Shown: positions 22,283 through 33,462, counted from the stretch's first letter. The stretch: DNA of 60,954 nt from Okeania sp. SIO2F4 (GCF_010672385.1 NZ_JAAHGT010000022.1:1-60954), one strand, 5' to 3'. The notes: generated by a model not told the origin, from the letters alone. Numbers and translations: made by a program.

Positions 22283-25200
22283 CTCTAGTGCTTCGTTTGA
22301 AGCGGAATTAATGGAAACTTTTGGCTTTTCCATCTTTTCTATCCCATTTTCTTTGGCGCTGTTGTCTCTAGTGCTTCGTTTGAAGCGGAATTAATGGAAA
22401 CAATAAAGCATCTCTCGATACGTAAGTCCTAATTTACTGAGTTGCTCTAGTGCTTCGTTTGAAGCGGAATTAATGGAAACAAGTTGACAAAAACTACTGA
22501 ATAGATCCGTATCCATTCTCTAGTGCTTCGTTTGAAGCGGAATTAATGGAAACAAAATCTTGAGCAGAAAAACTTTCGAAGCGCTCAACTCCTATATGCT
22601 CTAGTGCTTCGTTTGAAGCGGAATTAATGGAAACCATAAGTCCTAATTTACTGAATTGTAAATAGGAGCGAAGGACTCTAGTGCTTCGTTTGAAGCGGAA
22701 TTAATGGAAACATCTCTAACAGTTCCACTTCCTGGGGGTTCTGTCCCCCACTCTAGTGCTTCGTTTGAAGCGGAATTAATGGAAACTATATTCTGGGTCA
22801 ACTGGGTCAACTGGGTCAACTGGGTCTCTAGTGCTTCGTTTGAAGCGGAATTAATGGAAACATGCAGGGTCTTTGGCAATGGAAATAATTTTTACACTCT
22901 AGTGCTTCGTTTGAAGCGGAATTAATGGAAACCACCGAGGGTGGCAGCGAATAATTCTGGAGCAAAAGAACTCTAGTGCTTCGTTTGAAGCGGAATTAAT
23001 GGAAACGTTTATGGGTTACAAAAACATGAACCTCTAAATTGGCCTCTAGTGCTTCGTTTGAAGCGGAATTAATGGAAACGGTCTATATTATCTGCTGTTA
23101 AAATTAAGATAGATATAGACCTCTAGTGCTTCGTTTGAAGCGGAATTAATGGAAACCAGTAAGAACATTTTTCTGTTCAGTGAGACCTAGGGTGTTAACT
23201 CTAGTGCTTCGTTTGAAGCGGAATTAATGGAAACGAGTTAACACCCTCATCGATCCTTACTGCGCCAACTGTCTCTAGTGCTTCGTTTGAAGCGGAATTA
23301 ATGGAAACTAGATTTCTTACAAAATCCACCTCATCTTCATGAGGACTCTAGTGCTTCGTTTGAAGCGGAATTAATGGAAACAAGTAGACGTTTGCGACTG
23401 CATCCTCTACAATCACATTGCTCTAGTGCTTCGTTTGAAGCGGAATTAATGGAAACTATCCGGGTTGCCCCTTTTGGGGGTCGTAATTTTTTGAACCTCT
23501 AGTGCTTCGTTTGAAGCGGAATTAATGGAAACCAGTCTATGATTATCATAAACTGGCTTAATTGTGGTGACTCACTCTAGTGCTTCGTTTGAAGCGGAAT
23601 TAATGGAAACTTGAAGGCTCTGCAATAGAAGCGGTCTTCTTTGAGTCTCTAGTGCTTCGTTTGAAGCGGAATTAATGGAAACAGTATGGAGTTGCTGACC
23701 CCATGATCAGTAACACAACTCTAGTGCTTCGTTTGAAGCGGAATTAATGGAAACTAGCCAGTCTTGCACGTCATCATCACTGTCCCGCCGCGGCTCTAGT
23801 GCTTCGTTTGAAGCGGAATTAATGGAAACAACACTGGCCCAGCCAGCGTCTGTTACATGGCTTTCATCCTCTAGTGCTTCGTTTGAAGCGGAATTAATGG
23901 AAACCTGCATTGAGCCTCTGTGGTTGCTGTTGCCAGTAAGACTCTAGTGCTTCGTTTGAAGCGGAATTAATGGAAACAATTACCAGTTCTGTCATATGTC
24001 TTGCATTTAATTTCTGCTCTAGTGCTTCGTTTGAAGCGGAATTAATGGAAACACTTCTTGTTTATAAGAGTGAACTAATTGTAGGTATGTATTCTCTAGT
24101 GCTTCGTTTGAAGCGGAATTAATGGAAACAAGAAAGGCAAATAGTGTTTCCAATGAAACGGAGAAAACTCTAGTGCTTCGTTTGAAGCGGAATTAATGGA
24201 AACTTGTTAGTAGTCATTTTTTTCAGATATTAAGTAATAATTCCTCTAGTGCTTCGTTTGAAGCGGAATTAATGGAAACAAGTAAGCTGTTGCAACAACT
24301 GTTGCAACAAAAACTAATACTCTAGTGCTTCGTTTGAAGCGGAATTAATGGAAACCATTTGGTGTTGGCTTAGGTTTGGGGGTTTCACCTGATAAAGCCT
24401 CTAGTGCTTCGTTTGAAGCGGAATTAATGGAAACCCTTAAACTCCGGCTCCGGAGTCTGGTTGCCAACTTCTCTAGTGCTTCGTTTGAAGCGGAATTAAT
24501 GGAAACATCTGCTAATGCCACAGAACACCCTAATGTACCAAATACTCTAGTGCTTCGTTTGAAGCGGAATTAATGGAAACAGGTATCTCACAGCCTTAAG
24601 GAGGAGAGAAATTACCTAACTCTAGTGCTTCGTTTGAAGCGGAATTAATGGAAACATTGCAGAGGATAAGTATGCACAAAAAACGCAAGACTCTAGTGCT
24701 TCGTTTGAAGCGGAATTAATGGAAACATCTTTATATTTGTTAGCTTCCATTTGAACTTTATCTAATTCTCTAGTGCTTCGTTTGAAGCGGAATTAATGGA
24801 AACGATTCCTTAGTTTTGGTATGATCGAAAATTTGAATTGGACCATGCTCTAGTGCTTCGTTTGAAGCGGAATTAATGGAAACAGAAGCATCGTCACAAT
24901 TACCAGTTCTGTCATATGTCTCTAGTGCTTCGTTTGAAGCGGAATTAATGGAAACATCAATTTAGTATAATAAGTACAGGTTTACCTGACCTACTCTAGT
25001 GCTTCGTTTGAAGCGGAATTAATGGAAACTTTCAATACTATTCATTGTTAGCACCTGGCAATACAAATTTACCTCTAGTGCTTCGTTTGAAGCGGAATTA
25101 ATGGAAACAAAAAGCTCTAATTGAAGATTTTCTTCTTGCTTTTTGGCTCTAGTGCTTCGTTTGAAGCGGAATTAATGGAAACAATAGTAGCCATTTGTTT

Positions 25201-25379
25201 CTCTCCAAATATAGAGTATACTCTAGTGCTTCGTTTGAAGCGGAATTAATGGAAACACAATTCCTTAGTCATTAATCTTATCCTCATTCAGATAACTCTA
25301 GTGCTTCGTTTGAAGCGGAATTAATGGAAACGGCTAGTTCTCTTAGCCGCCTGAAGTATATACTTTCCTCTAGTGCTTC
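22283..25379 (+). CRISPR. CRISPR array 2: 41 full 36-bp repeats plus a 12-nt stub
   Basis: The same repeat as array 1, here in transcript sense on the plus strand. The first copy is 22283-22318 and the last full copy 25296-25331; after one more spacer a stub CTCTAGTGCTTC (25368-25379) ends the array. 41 spacers of about 34-47 nt. Orientation follows from the leader. Several spacers share target sequence with one another, six or more span apparent start codons in antisense, and spacer 7 consists of tandem CTGGGTCAA units. The frames seen inside the array are not genes. Confidence 0.98.
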
Positions 25380-25505
25380 ACCGTACGAAAAAAAACTGTA
25401 GAAAATCGTGACAGCTTTTATCTTGATATTGGATTAACCAACACTGGCGCTCTCGGCGCAGCTCACTATTCCCTCGCCAGTAAATGCCTCTGGGAATTTC
25501 TTGTC
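25380..25505 (-). ncRNA. Probable right end / guide-RNA (omega RNA) region of the tnpB element
   Basis: In IS200/IS605-type elements the 3' end of tnpB and the following right end encode the RNA guide. This 126-bp stretch has small hairpins (TTGG-TTAAT-CCAA, GCGC pairs, CCGTACGG near 25380) and runs up to the truncated CRISPR repeat. The boundary is not proven. Confidence 0.35.
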
Positions 25506-26625
25506 TTAAATTTGAAGACTGCCATTAATGTCAGCATTAATCACTTTACCAGTTCCACTCCTGAATAAACCACGTTTGACTCGTTTACCCCTATAAGTTT
25601 CATGTTTTATTGGTGGCTCTAGATCAAGGGCAGATGTTTTGCTTGTATAGCTTTCCTCTGTTTCAATCACCTTGATTCCTGCTAGCTGACATTTGTAAGT
25701 AATTTGCTTGACTAACTTATCATGTGGTATTTGGGTAAAATTTTGGTTGTTTTTTTTGCCCATATTTGCACTTTGTTTCCAGTTATCATTTTTTCCTATG
25801 ACTACAGTACCAATATTATTTGTGGTTAAATACAAGGGCCACTAAGAAACTGGTGTTATGCAAATAATTCTCCACAAAACGATTTCGGTGATAGGTTAAC
25901 GCTTCTATCTTACGGCTAGTTTTTCTGTTGCCTTTGAGATGACTTTGGTACTTCGCTTTACGCTTGTTGTAAAGCTGATTAACACTTTTTAGTGGCTTCC
26001 CGTTAACAAGCATAGGCTTAACACCAGGCTTATTTGTAGATAGAGCTACTAATCTGTCAATTCCTAAGTCTATTCCGGCTACATATGTTGAGTGTATTTG
26101 TGGCTGATTCATTTTTTCATACACTACTTCAATTATATAGCAGCTCGTAGCAGGTACTATCCTGACTTCGATGACAGTATCCACAACTACAGGTATTTTG
26201 ATTTCACTCATTGATAAGTGACAAATACCATCTTTTAGAGGGGCTTTGTAGACTGATTCTTTTGAGTATATAACTACATTCCTACCTTGAGTTTTATTTT
26301 TATACTTTGGTATTTTGGGTTTGCCTAAAAACTTTTGTGGATGTTTTGACCATTCTTTTATAGCCTGAAAATAACCACGCCAAGTTGCAACCAAGCATTT
26401 TATTATTTGTTTTGATACTTTAGTTGGTAATGCTCTATAGGCATCCCTATCTTTGGTGGTGTGGTACAGTTTAGTTAAATCTAGACTTTTTCCACACTTG
26501 AAAAAATGCTGACGACAATAATAGTTAGCCAAGTTGTACAAGTTTTTTGATTTAAAGGCTAACTCATCACACACCCGCCAAAAGTTATGTGTTCGGTTAA
26601 TAATATGTCTGTCAACAAGTCGCAT
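25506..26625 (-). pseudogene. tnpB: TnpB RNA-guided nuclease, frameshifted
   Basis: Two overlapping frames form one TnpB: 26625-25816 and 25835-25506. The first carries the N-terminal helical part and the RuvC-I segment YVAGIDLGIDRLVALST; the second carries LTTNNIGTVVIGKND, RuvC-II ETEESYTSKTSALD and RuvC-III NADINGSL. The break is at about 25835, where ...FLVAL should run into YLTTNNIG; it is not at a homopolymer. The zinc-finger cysteines expected after RuvC-II are absent, as in some cyanobacterial TnpB proteins. The protein also stops right after RuvC-III. No tnpA is present. Probably inactive. Confidence 0.85.
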
Positions 26626-26781
26626 TCACCCGCTATAATTCATTTTAAGTCCTGTACCTGTTTAATATTACAACACTTTTCTACAAATAGCAACTACTTT
26701 ATACAATTTTCATTCAACAGTTAATCACCCCAAATTTCACACTGCAAAACTTAACCATAGATTCAATCAGAAACACCACAA

Positions 26782-29019
26782 ATGAACAAACCCTTAATCT
26801 GTCACTTCCTTATCGGCACCCCAGCATCAGGCAAATCCACCTTTGCCACCCAACTCTCAACCCAAGACAACTACACCACCGTCTCCACAGATGCAATACG
26901 CGCTCAACTCTATGGCAACGAAACCATCCAAGGAAATTGGCAAGACATAGAAACCATCCTCCTAACTCAAATCTCAGAAAGCATCACCGCAGGCATCCCC
27001 GTCATCTACGATGCCACCAACGCCCAACGCCCCTACCGCATGGCACTACTACAAAAACTACCCCAACAAAACTGTGACTGGATAGCATGGCATCTGAAAA
27101 CCCCCCTCCCCATCTGCCTAAAATGGAATAAACAACGCACCCGTCAAGTACCAGAAAACATCATCGAAAAAATGTTTCAATCCCTGAAAAACTTTCCGCC
27201 TTTAGTAGCAGAAGGCTTTGCAGCAGTACAGACAATTAAAATTGGCACATTCAACCACAAAACAATACAGCAAAAAATCGACTCCCTCACCCGCAGCAAT
27301 ATTAACCGCAAAAACCGCTCCTCCTCCCTAGAATTTCATTCCTACTCCCGACTTCTAGACTTCGATCGCCTGATACATTTAATCTCCCTATTCATTCAAT
27401 ATCCCGGTCTCGGTAATTTACAAGAAACCACACCCGATGTACTAACCAACCTATTTAACGAACTACCAGAATTTCCCGACGCTTTAGCAGAAATAGTAGC
27501 AGTCATGGCTAAATTAAAAGGAGAAATTTATGCCGACAGAGAAGCGATCGCCACGGACTTAGCTTGGTTAGAAAGTAACGGCATCGTAGCAGAGGGGCAA
27601 ACTGTTGATGCTGCAATATTAGATGACGAAATATCCCTCCTAACTTTATCCCCTCAAACTCCTCTTTGTAAGGAGGGAAAAGAAAACCTTTTGCAGGGGG
27701 AGAAAGAGGGAAAGGCAACATCTAGCTCTAGCTTCCCTCTTTCAAAGGGCGACGGGAGGGGGATAAAACCTGGTGATGGGAGGTGGATAAAAGAAAACAA
27801 CCCAGACAGACACATCGTTCCCCATCCCTACTCAGATGTAGCTCCATTTAAACGGTTAATGACTGCCATTCGTCTGATATTAAACCAACCATTTCTTCCA
27901 AACGGCAATAAAAAAAGTTTAGACGTTTTTGCAGAAACCCTATCCCAACAACCAGGAATGGGAGGAGACTGTCGAGACCAATTTCGTAAAGATGTAGAAA
28001 ATATTCTCAAACCATATCAAATATTACCAGATTTTCCCATGCGACAAGGTTATTTTGCAGGTACAGGAATTTTATCCCAGTCTGAATTAAAACATTTACA
28101 GAATATATTGCAGGCGCAAGTTAAAAGTATGGAAGATCCCATAACTTTCTCTACTTACGAAAAGCTTCGCCAGCGGATAGGTTATTCTAAAATAGAAACA
28201 GAAAAACCTTATCCAGTCAGAGCGATCGCCCATCAATCAATGATAGACTTAGAATTGCTCTCTAAAAATGTATTATCTCGGAAACTCGAAGTAGTAGAAG
28301 ATATTATTATTAATGGAAAATTAGTTGAGTTAGGGCGCTTCCAAGGTAAAGGAAAATTTACTGGAGATGCTGAAGGAACATTTGCTGCTTGGTTATTGCA
28401 GATAGTATTTTTCAATGATGCCTGGTATTTAGGTTTTGAATGTGAGGGAGGTTCTGATGATGGTTTGTTACGGTTTGAACGTTTAGATAGGTTATATATT
28501 AATCAATATTTAGGCCAGTCTCGTTCTCAGAAAGAACAGCACTCACATTTACAAAAGTTACAAAAACTTTTAGATGCTAGTTTTGGGATATTTTTAGGTT
28601 ATTCTGCTGAAGACCAAAATAAATTTTTGAGTAATAACTCCTCAGAGAAAAAGGAAGTAATAGTAACAGTTGAATTGTGGTTTAATGAAGAAAAATTTAA
28701 GTTTGCCTGTGAAAAAACTAAACGGTTTCCATCCAGAAATTTGAAAATGTCACCTCCTCCTAAAGGTAGTAGTTTTGTCAAGGATGAAGAGTATAAAAAA
28801 GTTTTCTGTTTGCCTGGTACAAAAGATGAACATTTTCCCCATCGGTTTGAAGTAAAGTTACCTCGTTGGAGTTTAAAAGATGTAAGTTTTTTAAGTTGGG
28901 TTATTCCATTTTGCGGTCATATCAAAGTAGTAAAACCAAAAGAATTAATGGATATTGTTTATAAAGTTGGGTTAGATATTGTTGAAGTTTATGAGGGGAA
29001 AACAGAAGAAAAAGAATAA
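26782..29019 (+). CDS. P-loop kinase fused to a WYL domain, with a repeat-derived insert
   Basis: The 745-residue protein opens with a polynucleotide-kinase-like P-loop, LIGTPASGKSTFATQL (residues 11-26), and a VIYDATNAQRPYR segment typical of AAA_33 kinases. The last ~230 residues form a WYL domain (VELGRFQGKGKF..., NDAWYLGFECEGG, LLRFERLDRLY, ending in FCGHIKVVKPKELMDIVYK). Between them, around residues 285-345, is a low-complexity stretch rich in Lys/Gly/Ser, encoded by C-rich/G-rich palindromes (about 27655-27790) of the intergenic REP type. The combination suggests a nucleotide- or RNA-end-modifying or ligand-sensing protein linked to the CRISPR region. Substrate unknown. Confidence 0.8.
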   Translation: MNKPLICHFLIGTPASGKSTFATQLSTQDNYTTVSTDAIRAQLYGNETIQGNWQDIETILLTQISESITAGIPVIYDATNAQRPYRMALLQKLPQQNCDWIAWHLKTPLPICLKWNKQRTRQVPENIIEKMFQSLKNFPPLVAEGFAAVQTIKIGTFNHKTIQQKIDSLTRSNINRKNRSSSLEFHSYSRLLDFDRLIHLISLFIQYPGLGNLQETTPDVLTNLFNELPEFPDALAEIVAVMAKLKGEIYADREAIATDLAWLESNGIVAEGQTVDAAILDDEISLLTLSPQTPLCKEGKENLLQGEKEGKATSSSSFPLSKGDGRGIKPGDGRWIKENNPDRHIVPHPYSDVAPFKRLMTAIRLILNQPFLPNGNKKSLDVFAETLSQQPGMGGDCRDQFRKDVENILKPYQILPDFPMRQGYFAGTGILSQSELKHLQNILQAQVKSMEDPITFSTYEKLRQRIGYSKIETEKPYPVRAIAHQSMIDLELLSKNVLSRKLEVVEDIIINGKLVELGRFQGKGKFTGDAEGTFAAWLLQIVFFNDAWYLGFECEGGSDDGLLRFERLDRLYINQYLGQSRSQKEQHSHLQKLQKLLDASFGIFLGYSAEDQNKFLSNNSSEKKEVIVTVELWFNEEKFKFACEKTKRFPSRNLKMSPPPKGSSFVKDEEYKKVFCLPGTKDEHFPHRFEVKLPRWSLKDVSFLSWVIPFCGHIKVVKPKELMDIVYKVGLDIVEVYEGKTEEKE

Positions 29020-29901
29020 AGTTTTTGAACCCTAATAAAATTGAGCCAGACTTTTTTCATGGTGAATAGAATTATATGATTAAGCCGAGAACAATAGCTT
29101 AAATTGTTCAAGTTATTTTTACACGGCTACTTAATTATTTTTTGACGATTAGCGATCGCTGTTTTATGATAGTTGCTGCGGAGCAAAGCCCAAAAAAGAA
29201 TAACTTTCTATTGTATCACGAAAAACTTTTGCAAGAGGTCTATTTAATAGATTCAACAACACCAGGATTCAATCGGATGTTGGTAGAGGTATTGATGAAA
29301 CTTAGTATTTGGTTGTATAAAAGGAAACTATAACTTTTGTCTAGGAAAAATAGGCAAGAGACTACCAAATTGTGAAATTGAGGTGCTAGTTGCTCTTAGC
29401 AACTTTATCAGCCGATTAGGCTGTTGTCAAGGATTATGCTTTACCTAATTAATTAATAATTAATTAGGTAAAGCATAAAGCTAGTGAGATAGTCTACCCT
29501 TGAATAATTGAAGAGTGTATATTTAGGAAAATATTCTCTTATTAATTATTAATTGCTGAATGGAGCATTAATAATTAATAATTACCCCTTCTTAAATAAT
29601 TAACAATTATTCAGAAACTATCTCCCTCAAAACCACCAACTCAATTATTAATTAAAAGGGGAGGCTGAAAACCTGATTTGTCCAATTATTAATTATTAGG
29701 TGAGCGATAATTAATAATTACCTCTTCTATAATAAAGGAATTGTTGAAAATGATTTTTTTTATCCCTGTAGGGCGACAGCCATTAGCACAACTAAGGATA
29801 GAGTTGTCACCTGAATTTTTCGCTGATTAATAAGTATAATATGCTCAATTTTTAATGTTCCAGCAAGCAATAATTATTAATTATTAATTATTAATTGTTA
29901 A
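29020..29901. other. Non-coding stretch with heptamer repeats
   Basis: Several TTAATTA-type blocks (about 29443-29472, 29540-29585, 29640-29722, 29872-29900) and CCTCCCC/GGGGAGG composite elements. A 63-codon frame at 29142-29333 has a HIP1 site at its start and no recognisable family; I do not call it a gene. Confidence 0.55.
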
Positions 29902-30852
29902 TCAAACTTCCATAGACAAAATATCAGAAATTTCCTTCTGTAAATCCTGACGATTATCGTCGTAAATCAGCAAAGTATTCAAATTAGAATGACGAGATAA
30001 CTTCTGCACCCTTCTCACATCCCCATTAGTCTTATCCAAAGCCGTCGTAATACTACTATGCCTCACCCTATGGGGACTCATCAACTTCTCAATACCCGCC
30101 TCCGTTGCCAACCGTCGTACCATCATATAAATAGCATGGTCTCCCAACCTTTTTCCCCAAGTAGAATGGTCAAGTCGAATAAACAAAGGTTGATTAATAT
30201 CCCACTCCTTCCGAGCCATCAACCAATCCTGCAACGCCTCCACACTTTTAAGAGTCAAACTCACCCGCTGCTTTTCATCCCCCCAACCCTTACTCAACAC
30301 CCACAACGCACGTCCACTCAAATCAACATCTGATATATCCAACTTCGACACTTCCGAACGGCGCAAAGCATTATCCCATAATAACCTCAGAATAGCATAA
30401 TCTCTCTTCCCCCCAAAACAAGAACGATCCGGCACAGCCAAAATCTTCTTATATTCAGCAGCAGGAATGCCAGTCGTATCTCGATAAGGCCGAACCTTAT
30501 CGCTCTGAATATCAGACAAAGTAAAATTACATTGCCCCACTTTCCGAGCATAATTCACCAAAGACTTTATCGCAGATATTCGACGATTAACCGTAGCACT
30601 CTTCAACCCACGACCATAAAGATGTTGCCGATACTTCATCACCCAAGCGATCGCCTCCATTCTCTCCAAATTCAAAAACTGCTGTACCAACTCCGGAGTC
30701 GGGTCAGAACCCGCCAGAAATTGAAAAAAGCTTTTCAAATCCTTAGCATAAGCATGACGAGTATTAGGACTACGCTTGTCAGCCAATAATTCCTCCAACA
30801 AGTCAGAGTGAGAGGCCAGAGGTAGAGAAGATTGAACAACAATATCAGACAT
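29902..30852 (-). CDS. Tyrosine recombinase (XerC/D-like)
   Basis: The 316-residue protein has an N-terminal SAM-like core-binding domain (SPNTRHAYAKDLKSFFQFL, residues 28-46) and a C-terminal catalytic domain with the first Arg in LRRSEVSKL, HxxR in SPHRVRHSS, and a final SRHSNLNTLLIYDD carrying the His and the nucleophilic Tyr. All catalytic positions are present. It probably resolves multimers of the replicon or mediates integration. It is single-gene and separated by repeat-rich DNA on both sides. No attachment site was identified. Confidence 0.88.
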   Translation of the reverse strand: MSDIVVQSSLPLASHSDLLEELLADKRSPNTRHAYAKDLKSFFQFLAGSDPTPELVQQFLNLERMEAIAWVMKYRQHLYGRGLKSATVNRRISAIKSLVNYARKVGQCNFTLSDIQSDKVRPYRDTTGIPAAEYKKILAVPDRSCFGGKRDYAILRLLWDNALRRSEVSKLDISDVDLSGRALWVLSKGWGDEKQRVSLTLKSVEALQDWLMARKEWDINQPLFIRLDHSTWGKRLGDHAIYMMVRRLATEAGIEKLMSPHRVRHSSITTALDKTNGDVRRVQKLSRHSNLNTLLIYDDNRQDLQKEISDILSMEV

Positions 30853-31539
30853 AATATTTAAGTACGGAAAAACGCATTATCATACTTAACAGTCTACAAT
30901 ACACGAAAAAACGTTTTTTGAGCAACTGGATAGCTAAAAAAAATAGTTGAAGTGAGTATGTTGGTGAAGAGACTTTTGTTTGATTAATTGAGGCAGATGG
31001 CTTTAAGCAATTAATAATTAATAATTATTCGGTAATCACAGAAATTGTCTGTGGACTATTATGTTTGTTCTCTGGCTAAAAGTGGCCAAGTACAGATGCG
31101 CTATGGGTGTGTCCTAATACTGGACACGAGTGTTGTGAGTTCTTGGATGCTCAAGTAGATATTTTCAGCAATTAACAATTAATTATTAATAATTAACAAT
31201 TATCGCTATTCGGAGCATTAATAAGCAGGTACACAAAATTAATTACACATTTTCCAAAATTGAAACCTTTTTACTGCAAGAGTTACAGAGAATTAGAGTA
31301 GGTAATCAATTCTGTGTAGGTGCTTGTTGATAAGACAGTATCTTGCTAGCAAGATGTTTTTCAATTATTAATTGTTCATTATTAATTATTAATTATTCGG
31401 TGATTTTCCAGAAGTTAGCTGGTGTGACTACTGCTTCGTTATGATCGGCGGAGTTCCGAGACGCTTCGTTTCGAGCTGTGCAGAAGTTAGAATTTTAGGA
31501 GCGTGAAAATTTATTTGTGTAAAAGAGAAAAAAATACTT
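30853..31539. other. Non-coding stretch with dispersed repeats
   Basis: Holds TTAATTA blocks (31005-31030, 31175-31205, 31362-31396) and one copy (31224-31325) of a ~100-bp repeat whose inverted copy is at 48391-48490. No gene seen. Confidence 0.6.
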
Positions 31540-32355
31540 ATGCAATTAGTTAAAAAAATCTTATTATGTGTCTGTTTAAGTTGCTTTTTTCTAGTTAACT
31601 TTTCATCTAATGGAATAGCTTTTAACTTAGAAAGTAGTCAACTAGAATCAATTATGCCAGATGTTAATGGTATAGAACTATTGAACAAAGTAGCTAAAGA
31701 ATATGCTCCAAAGAAAACTTTTAGTTATGACATGGCTAGAGATATTATGTATACAAAAATTGATAACCATGATGGTGTAGTTCAGGGCATATACACTGGC
31801 TATAGTATTGATTTAGACCCCAATTCATCTACTCCTAGAAAGACAGCATATCAAAATCATATTAATGCCGAGCATATTTATCCTCAAAGTAAGGGAGCAA
31901 TAGGTTCTGCTAAGAGTGATTTGCATAGTCTTTTTCCTGCTTATGAACGGGTAAATAGTCAACGGAGCAATAATCCTTTTGCAGAAATTAATGATTCATT
32001 AACGGATAAATGGTGGATAAATAATCAAATTTTACTAGAACAACCCATTACAGAAATTGATAATTATAGTGAATCTTTAACTGGAAGTGAATTTGAACCA
32101 AGAGAAAAGAAAAAGGGTGATGTAGCTCGTGCAATGTTTTATTTCTACACGGTATATAGAGAGCAAGCTAATGCTAAAGATTCTAACTTTTTTCCAGAGC
32201 AAAAAGAAATACTTTGTCAGTGGAATATTGCTGACCCTGTTGATGATACAGAGATGATTCGTTCTCATTTAATTGCTACATATCAGGGCAATGAAAATCC
32301 TTTTGTGATAGATTCAACTTTGGCTAAAAGAATCTATTGTAATGGAAATAGTTAG
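31540..32355 (+). CDS. Secreted endonuclease I family nuclease (EndA/NucM-like)
   Basis: A 271-residue protein with a signal peptide (basic MQLVKK, then a hydrophobic segment to about residue 28). The endonuclease I hallmark is NAEHIYPQS (His is the general base, near residue 110), followed by SDLHSLFP, KKGDVARAMFYF and, near the end, a YQGNENPFVIDS segment. The family degrades DNA outside the cytoplasm, for nutrient use or to block DNA entry. The stop codon lies inside the 7-bp target duplication of the following insertion sequence, so the coding sequence is intact but its original 3' flank is lost. Confidence 0.9.
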   Translation: MQLVKKILLCVCLSCFFLVNFSSNGIAFNLESSQLESIMPDVNGIELLNKVAKEYAPKKTFSYDMARDIMYTKIDNHDGVVQGIYTGYSIDLDPNSSTPRKTAYQNHINAEHIYPQSKGAIGSAKSDLHSLFPAYERVNSQRSNNPFAEINDSLTDKWWINNQILLEQPITEIDNYSESLTGSEFEPREKKKGDVARAMFYFYTVYREQANAKDSNFFPEQKEILCQWNIADPVDDTEMIRSHLIATYQGNENPFVIDSTLAKRIYCNGNS

Positions 32356-32508
32356 TATCCCACATTCCGCACTTCAATTTGAATTACGATAGGTTACAGA
32401 AAAACCATCTATTGAATTGAGTATAATTACTTATGACGTTTAGTAGCTGCAAGTGAGATCATAAACTTTATGATTGCGTTATTATTTAGTATCAAAAAAT
32501 GTCAGTAG

Positions 32509-33462
32509 ATGGAAGAAATAACAATTAAAAATCTTGACCATTTAGGAATAGTTGCGGGACTAATTGATGAGATAAAAATTGTAGAAATAATTAACCAAAA
32601 ATTGGGAGTAGATAATAGAGAAAAAATTACATCTGGACAAGTAATTAAAGCTTTAATTCTCAACGGATTAGGAATGGTATCACGTCCGTTATATTTATTT
32701 AGTCATTTCTTTGAAGACAAGGCTGTAGAAAAATTATTAGGTGTAGGTATAAATAGTGAATATTTAAATGATGATAAAATCGGTAGAGTGATGGATGCAA
32801 TTTATGATTTAGGGTTAACGAATTTATTTATAGAAATAGGATTACTAATTATTAAAAAATTCAAAATAGAGACGAAATATGCTCACTTAGATTCAACATC
32901 ATTTCATGTACATGGAGAATATAATCAAATTGAATCTACAGAAAATTATGAACAAAAACCAATATTAATTACAAAGGGATACTCTCGTGACCATCGGCCA
33001 GATTTAAAACAATGTGTATTAGATTTAGTTGTTAGTAGTGATAGTGGAATACCATTGTTTATGAGAGCTGCGGATGGGAATGAATCAGATAAAGCAGTAT
33101 TTGGACAAATTTTAACCGAGGTCAAAAAACAGATCAAACTAGATAGTATTATGGTCTGTGATAGTGCCCTATATAGCCAAGAAAATCTGAAATTAATCTC
33201 TAATTTAAAATGGGTAACTAGAGTTCCAATGACTTTAAAAAAAGCTAAAGAAGTAATTGAATTAGACCTGAAAAAAGTAAAAATTCCCTCTTCAACAGAT
33301 CCAGAAATTCAAGAAATAATCAGGGTGCTTCAAGAAAAAGGATATAAATGGTTGGAGCAAGAAGTCACTTATGCTGGTGTCAAACAAAGATGGTTAATTG
33401 TGGAAAGTGAACCCCGTAAAAAAAGTGATGTCCAGAAGTTAGATTCAAAAATTGAACAAGAA
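32509..33462 (+). pseudogene. IS1634-like transposase, N-terminal part
   Basis: DDE transposase of the IS4/IS1634 group: an N-terminal DUF4277-like region (NLDHLGIVAGLIDEI...), then AHLDSTSFHVHGEY, DLVVSSDSGIPLFMRAADGNESD and a VCDSALYSQENL segment. An apparently complete 325-residue frame ends at 33486, but its last seven residues and stop are encoded by the terminal repeat of the inserted Tn3-type element. The rest of the gene resumes at 38313. The protein is disrupted and cannot be functional as it stands. Confidence 0.87.

Noticed and set aside
29142-29333. A 63-codon frame as a gene
   Set aside because: No ribosome site, no recognisable domain, and it lies in repeat-rich DNA next to a HIP1 site.
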